Assembly: GCA_002440265.1 (NCBI GenBank)
Contig: DJSG01000023.1
Location: forward strand, 32,919 to 43,059
Length of the DNA stretch: 10,141 bases
Reading direction: 5' to 3'
Origin: Bacteroidales bacterium UBA6340
GTDB taxonomy: Bacteria; Bacteroidota; Bacteroidia; Bacteroidales; Paludibacteraceae
Each line of letters opens with the position of its first letter. Position 1 is the first letter of the stretch. Made by a program: the position numbers and the translations under genes. The notes under the pieces are model-generated. The model searched no databases. It was not told the DNA's origin and worked only from the letters and a program-made list of their open reading frames with translations. Of this stretch, positions 1-6,338 are shown piece by piece.

Positions 1-15
1 AGCCCCGTTACACCG

Positions 16-1341
16 TTACACCATCAGGGGCAGTGTAGGGTTGCCGGACTCGTCTCTACCCCTCTGTTCATCGGGTGTGAGGCGTTTTGTGAGGTTGATT
101 TGGTCGGTGTCACGCGGGTGCACTATCCAGCCCCGGATACGGTTGCTTTTGGTACCCCGCGTTACACCGCGGTAGCCTGCGTTCGCCAGCAGGGTGCCCA
201 ACTGCGGCAGCGTCATGGGTCGTTTGATGTTGCCGTAGGTGACGAGTCGTTCGCTGATTTGTGCGGTGGTGAAGAACTCCCCCCTGCCCTCGGCGGGGAC
301 GTCGAAGAGGATGCTGAGCAGTTGCTCTTCGGACTCTTGGATACGGTAGTCGGCGTTGTGCGTCTCGAGAACCCGGATGTCGTCGAGGTCGAACCAATAG
401 GTGAAGAACCCGCAGCGTGCGAGGAAGGCGGCCTGTGCGTAGATGCGCTCGTAGGGGAGCGTGTGGGTGAAGGGTGAGGCGATGTTCTCGACCTCGAAGG
501 GGAGCCATCGGCGGTTGCCTGTGAGGTCGGTGAGGAACTCGCGTCGGTTGCTGCTGGCGCAGAAGGAGGCGAGTCGGACGCGTCGTTCCTTGGTGTAGCC
601 GTAGGCGGCGCGCTCGTTGACGTCGGCGGTGGTGATGACGGACTTCATGGTGCTGAGTTCGCGCGGGGTCATGGCGTCGAGTTCGTCGAGGTTGATGAGT
701 CCGAACTCGGCAAGGCGCAGTTTGTCGTCTTTGGTGAGTTGCGTGGCGTTGGACATCTTGCAGCAGTAGCCGCGCAGTTCGGGCGGAATGAGGTGTTCGA
801 GCCAAGTGGTCTTGAAGATACCCTGGCGCCCGATGAGTACGAGTACCTGGTGGTTGACGATGTCGTCGTCGAGCCACGCCGCGACCATGCCGACGAACCA
901 CTTGCGGAAGCACTGCTCCCATAGTTGCTGTTCGTCGGTGTCGGCATCGGGGTGATGGATGACCTGCACCTGTGCGGCGAGGTCGGCGAGCCAGTCGGGT
1001 TCGGTGGCGGGGTCATAGGGGCGCAACTCCTCTATATACGCGCGCAAGGGGTGGACGCGGGGGATACGGTCGGAGTTGAGCATGGTCAGCACCTCTTTGA
1101 CGCCGACGGACGCGCCCGTCTCCCGGCAGCAGTCGCAGACGATGGTGTTGATGTCGGTGTTGGTGATGTACCGCCAGCAGGGCTTGGGGTGAGTGACAGG
1201 CACGGGGTCCTCGTGCAGGACCTCGGCAACGGCTTCGAGGGCATGAATCTGCACCTTCTGCGCCACGGCGTCGAAGCGCAGACGCCCGAAATCGAGATAC
1301 GACTCGCGGATGTAGTCGCATACGGTCTGTTGTTTGTTCAT
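16..1341 (-). CDS. VirE-family P-loop ATPase (short form, helicase/primase-associated)
   Basis: This 441-residue protein matches the VirE family of mobile-element-associated ATPases, which resemble superfamily 3 replicative helicases. Residues about 98-125 (PLRAYIEEL, then a DWLADLA segment) fit the family's region before the ATPase. The Walker A loop is at 171-178 (GRQGIFKT), with Phe where the last Gly of GxxxxGK[ST] is expected. Walker B is LINLDE at 215-220. A sensor-like CASSNRREF lies at 261-269, followed by the conserved TGNRRWLPF at 274-282. The C-terminal 90 residues look like a winged-helix-type tail. Larger family members carry an N-terminal primase-like domain; about 95 residues precede the family match here, too few for one. 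The ATG at 1339-1341 is the first in frame. No promoter is visible directly upstream, so it is probably co-transcribed with the 88-residue gene. The DNA is clearly GC-rich. The family is well supported; the cellular role is not known from sequence. Confidence 0.85.
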   Translation of the reverse strand: MNKQQTVCDYIRESYLDFGRLRFDAVAQKVQIHALEAVAEVLHEDPVPVTHPKPCWRYITNTDINTIVCDCCRETGASVGVKEVLTMLNSDRIPRVHPLRAYIEELRPYDPATEPDWLADLAAQVQVIHHPDADTDEQQLWEQCFRKWFVGMVAAWLDDDIVNHQVLVLIGRQGIFKTTWLEHLIPPELRGYCCKMSNATQLTKDDKLRLAEFGLINLDELDAMTPRELSTMKSVITTADVNERAAYGYTKERRVRLASFCASSNRREFLTDLTGNRRWLPFEVENIASPFTHTLPYERIYAQAAFLARCGFFTYWFDLDDIRVLETHNADYRIQESEEQLLSILFDVPAEGRGEFFTTAQISERLVTYGNIKRPMTLPQLGTLLANAGYRGVTRGTKSNRIRGWIVHPRDTDQINLTKRLTPDEQRGRDESGNPTLPLMV

Positions 1342-1350
1342 CAGATTATT

Positions 1351-1392
1351 TACGATTTACGAATGTACGATGTACGATTTATGTACGATTTA
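1351..1392. repeat. AT-rich TACGATTTA repeat upstream of the VirE gene
   Basis: The 5-mer TACGA occurs five times in 42 bases. The last two copies form a perfect 11-bp tandem repeat, TGTACGATTTA at 1371-1381 and 1382-1392. The cluster lies directly before the start of the VirE-like gene and would be in its untranslated leader. Simple AT-rich repeats of this kind are common between genes in Bacteroidales; no function is inferred. Confidence 0.7.
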
Positions 1393-1418
1393 TTTTAGGA
1401 TTTTATTTTTTCATTGAG

Positions 1419-1477
1419 CCCCTCCTGTCGCGGGGTCCCCACAAGCCCGTGGGCGTAGTGGGGTGCTCATGGAGGGG
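1419..1477 (-). other. Nested GC-rich inverted repeat (potential RNA hairpin or cruciform)
   Basis: Three nested complementary pairs are visible: CCCCTCC 1419-1425 with GGAGGGG 1471-1477; CCCCAC 1437-1442 with GTGGGG 1458-1463; and GCCC 1445-1448 with GGGC 1451-1454. The middle and inner pairs can fold into a compact stem-loop, and the outer arm could close it into a larger structure. It lies between the 88-residue gene and the VirE-like gene, both on the minus strand. On neither strand is it followed by a T-run, so it does not look like a Rho-independent terminator. It could be an RNA processing or stability element, or a DNA site. The pairing is seen; the function is unknown. Confidence 0.6.
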
Positions 1478-1492
1478 TTGGGGAGGTCTCTG

Positions 1493-1759
1493 TTAGTTCC
1501 TGATTAGTTTCATCAGGCATTCCGGCGGGGTGATGGTCTGGTTCATATCGCGTTCGGCGCGGTAGAGTTGCCGCTCGTCGATGTTGTGTGCGATACTGGC
1601 GTCCAGCACGTTCTCGCGATGACTGCCGCTGCCCTCGTTGACCGTGCGGCAACGGCGGTAACTCTCGATGTTGTGCTTGCTGAAAATGCTGGCAATAAAC
1701 TCAAATACGGGCAACAAACCCACGCTTTCCACAGCGTCTATGAACTGGAATATAGTCAT
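1493..1759 (-). CDS. Hypothetical small protein upstream of the VirE-like gene
   Basis: I do not recognise this 88-residue protein. Its composition looks genuine: a hydrophobic amphipathic first half (MTIFQFIDAVESVGLLPVF, then FEFIASIF) and a charged second half containing NIDERQLYRAERDMN (about residues 59-73), which could be a short helix-turn-helix. No membrane segment or signal peptide is obvious. It ends about 150 bases before the VirE-like gene on the same strand and is probably the first gene of that unit. The ATG at 1757-1759 follows an A/T-rich stretch (about 20 bases), the usual Bacteroidota start context, with no Shine-Dalgarno sequence. A shorter ORF in another frame of the same strand (1467-1652) is Arg-rich and looks like a shadow. 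A small regulator or partner of the ATPase is possible, on position alone. Confidence 0.55.
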   Translation of the reverse strand: MTIFQFIDAVESVGLLPVFEFIASIFSKHNIESYRRCRTVNEGSGSHRENVLDASIAHNIDERQLYRAERDMNQTITPPECLMKLIRN

Positions 1760-1810
1760 TATTATAATTTTTTATGGGGCATTTTCCATTGCCCGCGTTT
1801 ATATACACTA

Positions 1811-1818
1811 CAAAGGTA
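1811..1818 (-). promoter_or_regulatory. Candidate -7 box for the leftward gene pair
   Basis: Read on the minus strand this is TACCTTTG, a full match to the Bacteroidota -7 consensus TAnnTTTG. It would place a transcript start around 1800-1804, about 45 bases before the 88-residue gene. No TTTG is found at the expected -33 distance, so the call rests on one box plus position. Confidence 0.4.
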
Positions 1819-1889
1819 CTGCTATTTCTTTACATATTATTGACATTTTTGTGTCAAACTGCACCCCTACCCCCTAACCCCTGACATTA

Positions 1890-1935
1890 TTGGTACTACT
1901 TTACCAACAAAAACGTCCTTTTTGTAGTACCTTTG
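1890..1935 (+). promoter_or_regulatory. Operator-like palindromes with candidate -7 box
   Basis: TACCTTTG at 1928-1935 matches the -7 consensus on the plus strand. In place of a normal -33 TTTG there is an 18-base palindrome, TTGGTA (1890-1895), six bases, TACCAA (1902-1907). A second inverted pair, GGTACTAC (1892-1899) and GTAGTACC (1924-1931), brackets the spacer and overlaps the -7 box. This arrangement suits a promoter whose -33 region is occupied by a regulator that recruits or blocks polymerase. The motifs are visible; their regulatory role is inference. Confidence 0.4.
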
Positions 1936-1963
1936 CAGCGGGAACGATGAAGAATTAAATAAA

Positions 1964-1995
1964 CTTGTATGATAGAAATAATTTTACTAACTTTG
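1964..1995 (+). promoter_or_regulatory. Bacteroidota-type promoter for the acyltransferase gene
   Basis: CTTG at 1964-1967 (3 of 4 bases of the -33 TTTG), exactly 20 bases, then TAACTTTG at 1988-1995 (full -7 match). Transcription would begin near 2000-2003, a few bases before the ATG at 2017. This is the main reason for rejecting the upstream ATG at 1969, which lies inside the promoter. Confidence 0.6.
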
Positions 1996-2016
1996 CGGAC
2001 GCAAATACACGTGTTT

Positions 2017-2976
2017 ATGACCAACAAAGAGACCTACATCGAGTTCTGCAAATGGAACCGCGACCTGCCCGTCTTCCTCACCGACCGGTGGATGGACGCT
2101 GTCTGTGCGGGCAAGCAGTGGGATGTGCTGCTTGACATCGACGCGGACGGCAACATACGCGCCGCACTGCCTTACCTGCTGCGCCAGCGGTGGCGGCTGC
2201 GCTATATCGTCATGCCGCAGATGACGCAGATTGGCGGTATCTGGCTGCGCGAGGACGTGCGCGGTGACGCCGACGCCGTGCGCACGATATGCCAGGGTTT
2301 CGCCCGCCAACTGGACGACCTGCACCTCGCCTACTACTACCAGCACTACCCTCTCGGCAGCCCCGCGCCCGCCGTGATGGGCACCCTCGGCTTCAAGGTG
2401 CGCGAGCGCGTGACCTACCGCATCGAGGACCTCACCGACCTCGACCGCGTCATCAACGCCTTCTCCAAGAACAAGAAGCGCCAACTGCAACGCGCCCTGT
2501 CGCTGCATGCCGACATGACGCTGAATGTGGAGGACTTCTACCGCTTCCACGAACACTGCATGCGCGAGCAGGCGAAGCAAATCAGTTACACCCGTGAGTT
2601 CCTGCTTGTGCTGGAGCGCAAAACCGCACGCCTCGGGCAGTGCCAAATCATCGCCATACGCAACGCCGACGGAGCCCTGTGCGCCGCCGCCTTTGTGGTG
2701 TGGGACGCGCACACGATGTACTACCTGATACCCTGCTACTCGCCCGCCCGCAAGGACTCCGGTGCCGGCGCACTGCTCGTCCTCGAAGCCCTCAAACTCG
2801 CCCGCGAGAAAGGTGTGGCGTTCGACTTCGAGGGCAGTATGATACGCGGCGTAGCCAACCACTACAAGCAGTTCGGCAGCACCCCCGCCACTTATCACAG
2901 CGTGGAGCGGTACTACCGCTGGTGGTTCCGCCTCGCCACCATTTGGAACCGCCTCCGCGAACACAAGATGCACTGA
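2017..2976 (+). CDS. FemAB/BioF2-like GNAT-fold acyltransferase
   Basis: This 319-residue protein looks like a member of the BioF2-like/FemAB acyltransferase group (double GNAT fold), cytoplasmic, transferring an acyl or aminoacyl group to an amine. The core is residues about 135-290: a basic helix SKNKKRQLQRAL at 150-161, the strand GALCAAAFVVWDAHTMYYL at 219-237, YSPARKDSGAGALLVLEAL at 241-259, and FDFEGSMIRGVANHYKQFG at 269-287, the family's characteristic closing segment. The start at 2017 is chosen because a promoter at 1964-1995 would make the longer form (ATG 1969) untranscribed; the alternative adds 16 residues. Being beside glycosyltransferases, it may acylate an amino sugar of the surface polysaccharide, but the substrate cannot be read from sequence. 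Its DNA is much more GC-rich than the toxin-antitoxin pair that follows 37 bases later. Confidence 0.75.
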   Translation: MTNKETYIEFCKWNRDLPVFLTDRWMDAVCAGKQWDVLLDIDADGNIRAALPYLLRQRWRLRYIVMPQMTQIGGIWLREDVRGDADAVRTICQGFARQLDDLHLAYYYQHYPLGSPAPAVMGTLGFKVRERVTYRIEDLTDLDRVINAFSKNKKRQLQRALSLHADMTLNVEDFYRFHEHCMREQAKQISYTREFLLVLERKTARLGQCQIIAIRNADGALCAAAFVVWDAHTMYYLIPCYSPARKDSGAGALLVLEALKLAREKGVAFDFEGSMIRGVANHYKQFGSTPATYHSVERYYRWWFRLATIWNRLREHKMH

Positions 2977-3013
2977 GGAAAAAGATATATGTAAACCATT
3001 AATCACAACAACT

Positions 3014-3208
3014 ATGGCAACAAAAAATATCAGTAAAACAGAAGCAGAAGCAGCCAAGAAAGAAATCTTTGCTTTGATGCTCAAGAAGACAGGAATCTCC
3101 ACAAACCGTTTTTACGAGATTGCACGCAATAATTTTGTGGCAAACAATCTGGATTTGCTGACCCCCGACGAGAAGCAAAGATACAGAGAAATAGGTTTGT
3201 CATTATGA
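3014..3208 (+). CDS. Putative antitoxin of a PIN-domain toxin-antitoxin pair
   Basis: This is a 64-residue charged protein, mostly helical by composition, starting MATKNISKTEAEAAKKEIF and ending with LTPDEKQRYREIGLSL. Its stop overlaps the start of the PIN-domain gene by four bases (ATGA, 3205-3208), the usual tight coupling of type II antitoxin and toxin. The middle (STNRFYEIARNNFVANNLD, residues about 29-47) has no clear ribbon-helix-helix or AbrB signature, so the DNA-binding class is not assigned. Its role would be to bind and neutralise the toxin and probably repress the pair. The DNA is AT-rich compared with the preceding gene. The function rests on size, coupling and neighbour rather than a recognised domain. 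Confidence 0.65.
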   Translation: MATKNISKTEAEAAKKEIFALMLKKTGISTNRFYEIARNNFVANNLDLLTPDEKQRYREIGLSL

Positions 3209-3621
3209 GTCAGTACAACATATTCGTAGATACAAATGTGCTGATAAATGCGTTTGCCGGTACGAAAGAAGATGTAGCCTGCTTGCAGTATTTATACTCG
3301 CTGAAAGGCAAGCGGTTGTATATCTCTGCATTGTCGGTGGCTCAATTGGTGTCCGTATTTCAGAAGCGCAAAGACAATGTCACTATCAGGCAATATGTGG
3401 AGCAGATGCTGCATCGTTTCATTGTAGTCTCGTTTACGAAAGCAGAGATTGAAGAAGCCATCACCATCGCAGGAAAGGATATTGAAGACAATATACAATA
3501 CTGCATCAGCCAAAAGGTAAAGTGCCCCATATTCATTACAAATAACCTCAAGGACTATAAACACTACGACAATCTCGCTTCTGTCATTAGTCCCCATGAG
3601 GTCCGTACCATCAGGCAATGA
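3205..3621 (+). CDS. PIN-domain ribonuclease toxin (VapC-like)
   Basis: This 138-residue protein is a single PIN domain, the fold of VapC-type Mg2+-dependent RNases that cleave RNA when not bound by antitoxin. Visible landmarks are FVDTNVLINAF at 7-17 with catalytic Asp9, a central helix region SALSVAQLVSVF at 41-52, GKDIEDNIQY at 90-99 with acidic Asp92 and Asp95, and ITNNLKDY at 111-118 with Asp117. It most resembles the PIN_3-type subgroup. The second acidic position common in VapC (S..xEL) is Gln47 here; several PIN subgroups also lack it, so activity is not excluded. The length is normal. It overlaps its partner gene by four bases. A 39-residue ORF continues in the same frame two codons past its TGA stop. 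Confidence 0.85.
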   Translation: MSQYNIFVDTNVLINAFAGTKEDVACLQYLYSLKGKRLYISALSVAQLVSVFQKRKDNVTIRQYVEQMLHRFIVVSFTKAEIEEAITIAGKDIEDNIQYCISQKVKCPIFITNNLKDYKHYDNLASVISPHEVRTIRQ

Positions 3622-3624
3622 GAG

Positions 3625-3744
3625 ATGACCGAATTTGAGGTATCCATGCAGGAAATCAAAGAAGGCAAGGTAAACCACTACGACAGCGTAGAAGAAATGT
3701 TCAAGCACTTGGGGTATGAAACAAACGCTGACATCTTTGGATGA
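3625..3744 (+). CDS. 39-residue ORF resembling an antitoxin C-terminus
   Basis: This very short ORF begins MTEFEVSMQEIKEGK and continues through HYDSVEEMFKHLGYE. The pattern (S-x-x-E-I-K-x-G-K followed by S-V-E-E-M-F-K) resembles C-terminal halves of small RelB-like antitoxins, by memory of the family rather than by alignment. It sits in the same frame as the PIN toxin, separated from its TGA (3619-3621) by one codon. Its own TGA (3742-3744) is one base before the preferred ATG of the next gene, which favours a translated, coupled ORF. It could be a separate mini-antitoxin, a remnant of a second lost toxin-antitoxin pair, or a spacer ORF coupling translation into the glycosyltransferase. Confidence 0.45.
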   Translation: MTEFEVSMQEIKEGKVNHYDSVEEMFKHLGYETNADIFG

Positions 3745-3745
3745 A

Positions 3746-4774
3746 ATGAAAGTACTCTTCTTGCAATCAGCACATTATGCCGATGATGACCGCGTATGGT
3801 ATCATCAGCGGGCTGCATTGTCAGAGGCAGACTGCGAGGTGAATGTCTGCGGCAAAGAAGAATTACAAGACAAAGGTAGGTTCTCCACGATAGCCGACAA
3901 AGCCGATGATTACCGAGTGATTATAGTGGACACCCCTCGCGCATTATGGATGGTCCGCAAAGCCAAACACGCCAAACTGGTTTATGACATCACGGAGTGG
4001 TATCCCTCCAAGAAGGACCTCCGCGGACTATGCCTGCCGCACAAGTGGGCAAAAGCCTTCCTGATGTGTTTAGCAAGTCTTTGGGCAGGCATACGTGCCG
4101 ATGCTTTCATCTTTGGAGAAGAAGACAAAGCCAAGCCGTTCCGTTTCCTATTCCCGCACAAACCGGCATTGCTGCTGCCTTATTACCCCGATTTGGCTTA
4201 TATCAAACCATTACCCCCTCGCGACATCACCCGCCAATGCACACTATTATACGCAGGTCCGCTGACTGCCGAAAAGGGGTGGCACCGTGTAACAGAAGTG
4301 CTCAAAACCATTGCCCACAAGATGCCTGACGTGCAATGGACGCTAATGATTATCAGTCCGCAAGCCATTGATACACAATCATTCGGAGATGGAAACGTAC
4401 GCATTGACTATCACCCGTACCTTCCTTTTGAGGAGTTCTGCCGGCTGATTCCGCACGCTGACATAATGTTAGATTTGCGGGACAATGATATGGAGAATAC
4501 CCGTTGCTTGCCCATCAAAATCTTCTACTACATGGCATGCGGACGTCTGTGCATCTACACGCCATTGCGGGCGTTGCAAAAGCACATTCCCTGCATACAC
4601 TCTGTGGCAGAACTGGTTGCCGATACCGAGGAATGTGCCAATCGGATAGACTACTATATACACCACCCACAAGAGTATCAGGCGAAATGCACACGGGCAC
4701 GCCTACTGAGTGAGCAGAAGTACAATTGGGACAAACTAAAGCAGGACTTCATACATTTCATAACCTCTTTATAA
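3746..4774 (+). CDS. GT-B glycosyltransferase (GT4-like)
   Basis: This 342-residue cytoplasmic or membrane-associated sugar transferase would add one sugar from a nucleotide donor to a growing lipid-linked oligosaccharide. The N-terminal Rossmann half starts MKVLFLQSAHY; YDITEWYPSK at 80-89 marks the acceptor side. The C-terminal donor half begins with LLYAGPLTAEKGW at 167-179, and the donor-binding signature is CLPIKIFYYMACGRL at 254-268. In typical GT4 enzymes this reads P-x-K-x-F-E-Y-M-A; here the catalytic-site Glu (second of EX7E) is Tyr261. The ATG at 3746 is preferred because it gives the usual MKVLFL start and lies one base after the 39-residue ORF; an in-frame ATG at 3716 would add 10 residues. 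The gene is followed eight bases later by the flippase gene. Donor and acceptor are unknown. Confidence 0.8.
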   Translation: MKVLFLQSAHYADDDRVWYHQRAALSEADCEVNVCGKEELQDKGRFSTIADKADDYRVIIVDTPRALWMVRKAKHAKLVYDITEWYPSKKDLRGLCLPHKWAKAFLMCLASLWAGIRADAFIFGEEDKAKPFRFLFPHKPALLLPYYPDLAYIKPLPPRDITRQCTLLYAGPLTAEKGWHRVTEVLKTIAHKMPDVQWTLMIISPQAIDTQSFGDGNVRIDYHPYLPFEEFCRLIPHADIMLDLRDNDMENTRCLPIKIFYYMACGRLCIYTPLRALQKHIPCIHSVAELVADTEECANRIDYYIHHPQEYQAKCTRARLLSEQKYNWDKLKQDFIHFITSL

Positions 4775-4782
4775 AACAACGT

Positions 4783-6330
4783 ATGCAGGAAAAGCCACAC
4801 AACATATTGAATAGCAACCGCATAGCCAAGAATACATTATTCTTGTATATACGTATGCTTTTCTCTTTGCTGGTGTCGCTCTACACATCACGTGTCATCC
4901 TGCACACCCTTGGTGTAGTGGATTACGGAATCTACAATGTTGTAGGCGGCTTTGTCGCGCTCTTTGGCACGCTCAACACATCTCTTTCTGCAAGTATGCA
5001 GCGGTTCTACAACTACTACATCGGGCAGGAGAACACGGATGGCGTAGTCCGCACATACCGTACCGGTAAAATTATTCACCTTGTTTTCATAGCCATTGTC
5101 GCATTGGTGCTGGAGCCTTTAGGCATTTGGTATGTCAACCACATCTTGGTGCTTCCTGCAGACAGGCTATGGGCGACCAATATCCTCCTGCAGAGTACTA
5201 TTGCCTCACTATTGATTATCATTCTCCAAATCCCGTACACCAGTCTGGTACTTGCTTATGAGAAGATGGACTTCTATGCTCTGCTGTCCGTCCTCTGCGT
5301 GGTATTAAGGCTACTTTTGGTCATCTGCTTGCCCTATATTCCATACGACAAACTGATGGTTTTCGCGGGGATAAACCTCATCTTAGCCGTGTTTGAGTTG
5401 GCGATGTACTACATCTTCTGCCGCCGTCGCATACCTTTTGCCTTTCTATCCAAGCCCCCTATTGAACGTGTGCTCTTGCGCGACCTGCTTTCTTTCTCGG
5501 GATGGAATGTGGTAGGCACTTTTGCTTACATACTCAAGTACGAGGGGGTAAACATATTTCTCAATTTCTTCTTCGGGCCCATAGTGAATGCCGCTCGCGG
5601 AATTGCTTGTCAGGTGCAGAATGCTATTCAGAACTTTGCCGGCAATATCTCCACGGCTTTCCGACCGCAGATTGTCAATGCCCATGCGGCGCACAATGAG
5701 CAGCACGTGGTCAAACTGTTTTTTGCCGAGACGAAAGCCCTGTACATCCTCATGCTTGCCATAATCATGCCACTCGTCTTCGAGATGGATTGCGTGTTGC
5801 ACCTATGGTTAGGGGATATAGTACCCGAACGGAGCACCATATTCACCATATTGGTGTTGGCAGACGTCCTCGTCACAGTCATCAACCAGCCCTGCAACCA
5901 TATCGTATTTGCCACAGGTGACATCACCGCCTACCAAATTGTCTCCTCTGTCATCAGTGTGCTCCTCCTGCCTGTCGCATGGTTGGGACTGCGTTTAGGT
6001 TGCGATGCCACTTATGTCTTTGTTGTTCTGATTGGTTTCTCCATTCTCAATCAGGCAGTATGCGTCTATATTGCCAACCAGCATATTTCCTTTGGTATTG
6101 GACTGTACATCAAGTATATTGTCATACGCTACCTATTGTGTATCACAATAAATATCGGTGCCCTATACGCCATCACCTCTTTGGTCGAAGCATCGTATTG
6201 GCGTCTGCTCCTGACCTGCACCGCATCCGTACTGCTCAATGCCCTGTTGGGCTATACTATTGTTTTCAACCGTGATGAGCGCACTCACCTGCTCTTGCTA
6301 ATGAGAAAAGCACTATCGCATACCAAATAA
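4783..6330 (+). CDS. Wzx-type oligosaccharide flippase
   Basis: This 515-residue polytopic inner-membrane protein fits the polysaccharide transporter branch of the MOP/MATE superfamily, which flips undecaprenyl-linked oligosaccharide units to the periplasm. Evidence is the size, about 12-14 hydrophobic segments along the whole length (for example about 19-40, 48-66, 96-114, 138-158, 165-185, 190-212, 320-340, 353-375, 384-404, 410-430, 445-465, 473-495), and the N-terminal pattern RIAKNTLFLYIRMLFSLLV followed by TSRVILHTLGVVDYGIYNVV, typical of Bacteroidota flippases. A loop near 265-300 contains NAARGIACQVQNAIQNF and FRPQIVNAHA, also characteristic. The ATG at 4783 is preferred, eight bases after the previous stop; an in-frame ATG at 4726 would overlap the previous gene by 49 bases. 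Its place among glycosyltransferases supports a Wzx/Wzy-type assembly pathway, although no Wzy is in the window. Confidence 0.9.
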   Translation: MQEKPHNILNSNRIAKNTLFLYIRMLFSLLVSLYTSRVILHTLGVVDYGIYNVVGGFVALFGTLNTSLSASMQRFYNYYIGQENTDGVVRTYRTGKIIHLVFIAIVALVLEPLGIWYVNHILVLPADRLWATNILLQSTIASLLIIILQIPYTSLVLAYEKMDFYALLSVLCVVLRLLLVICLPYIPYDKLMVFAGINLILAVFELAMYYIFCRRRIPFAFLSKPPIERVLLRDLLSFSGWNVVGTFAYILKYEGVNIFLNFFFGPIVNAARGIACQVQNAIQNFAGNISTAFRPQIVNAHAAHNEQHVVKLFFAETKALYILMLAIIMPLVFEMDCVLHLWLGDIVPERSTIFTILVLADVLVTVINQPCNHIVFATGDITAYQIVSSVISVLLLPVAWLGLRLGCDATYVFVVLIGFSILNQAVCVYIANQHISFGIGLYIKYIVIRYLLCITINIGALYAITSLVEASYWRLLLTCTASVLLNALLGYTIVFNRDERTHLLLLMRKALSHTK

Positions 6331-6338
6331 CCCCTATC

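Noticed and set aside
110..922. 270-residue minus-strand ORF overlapping the VirE-like gene
   Set aside because: It is Arg/His/Pro-rich with no domain and lies in another frame of the clearly conserved VirE-like gene; a GC-rich shadow.
925..1398. 157-residue plus-strand ORF antisense to the VirE-like gene
   Set aside because: It is Val/Gly/Asp-rich, antisense to conserved ATPase coding sequence, and has no promoter or domain.
1419..1477. Rho-independent terminator
   Set aside because: The hairpin is strong, but neither strand has a T-run immediately after it.
1987..3102. 371-residue minus-strand ORF antisense to the acyltransferase gene
   Set aside because: It is long only because the opposing gene is GC-rich; composition is Val/Ala/His-rich, and the plus-strand frame has recognisable FemAB-like motifs.
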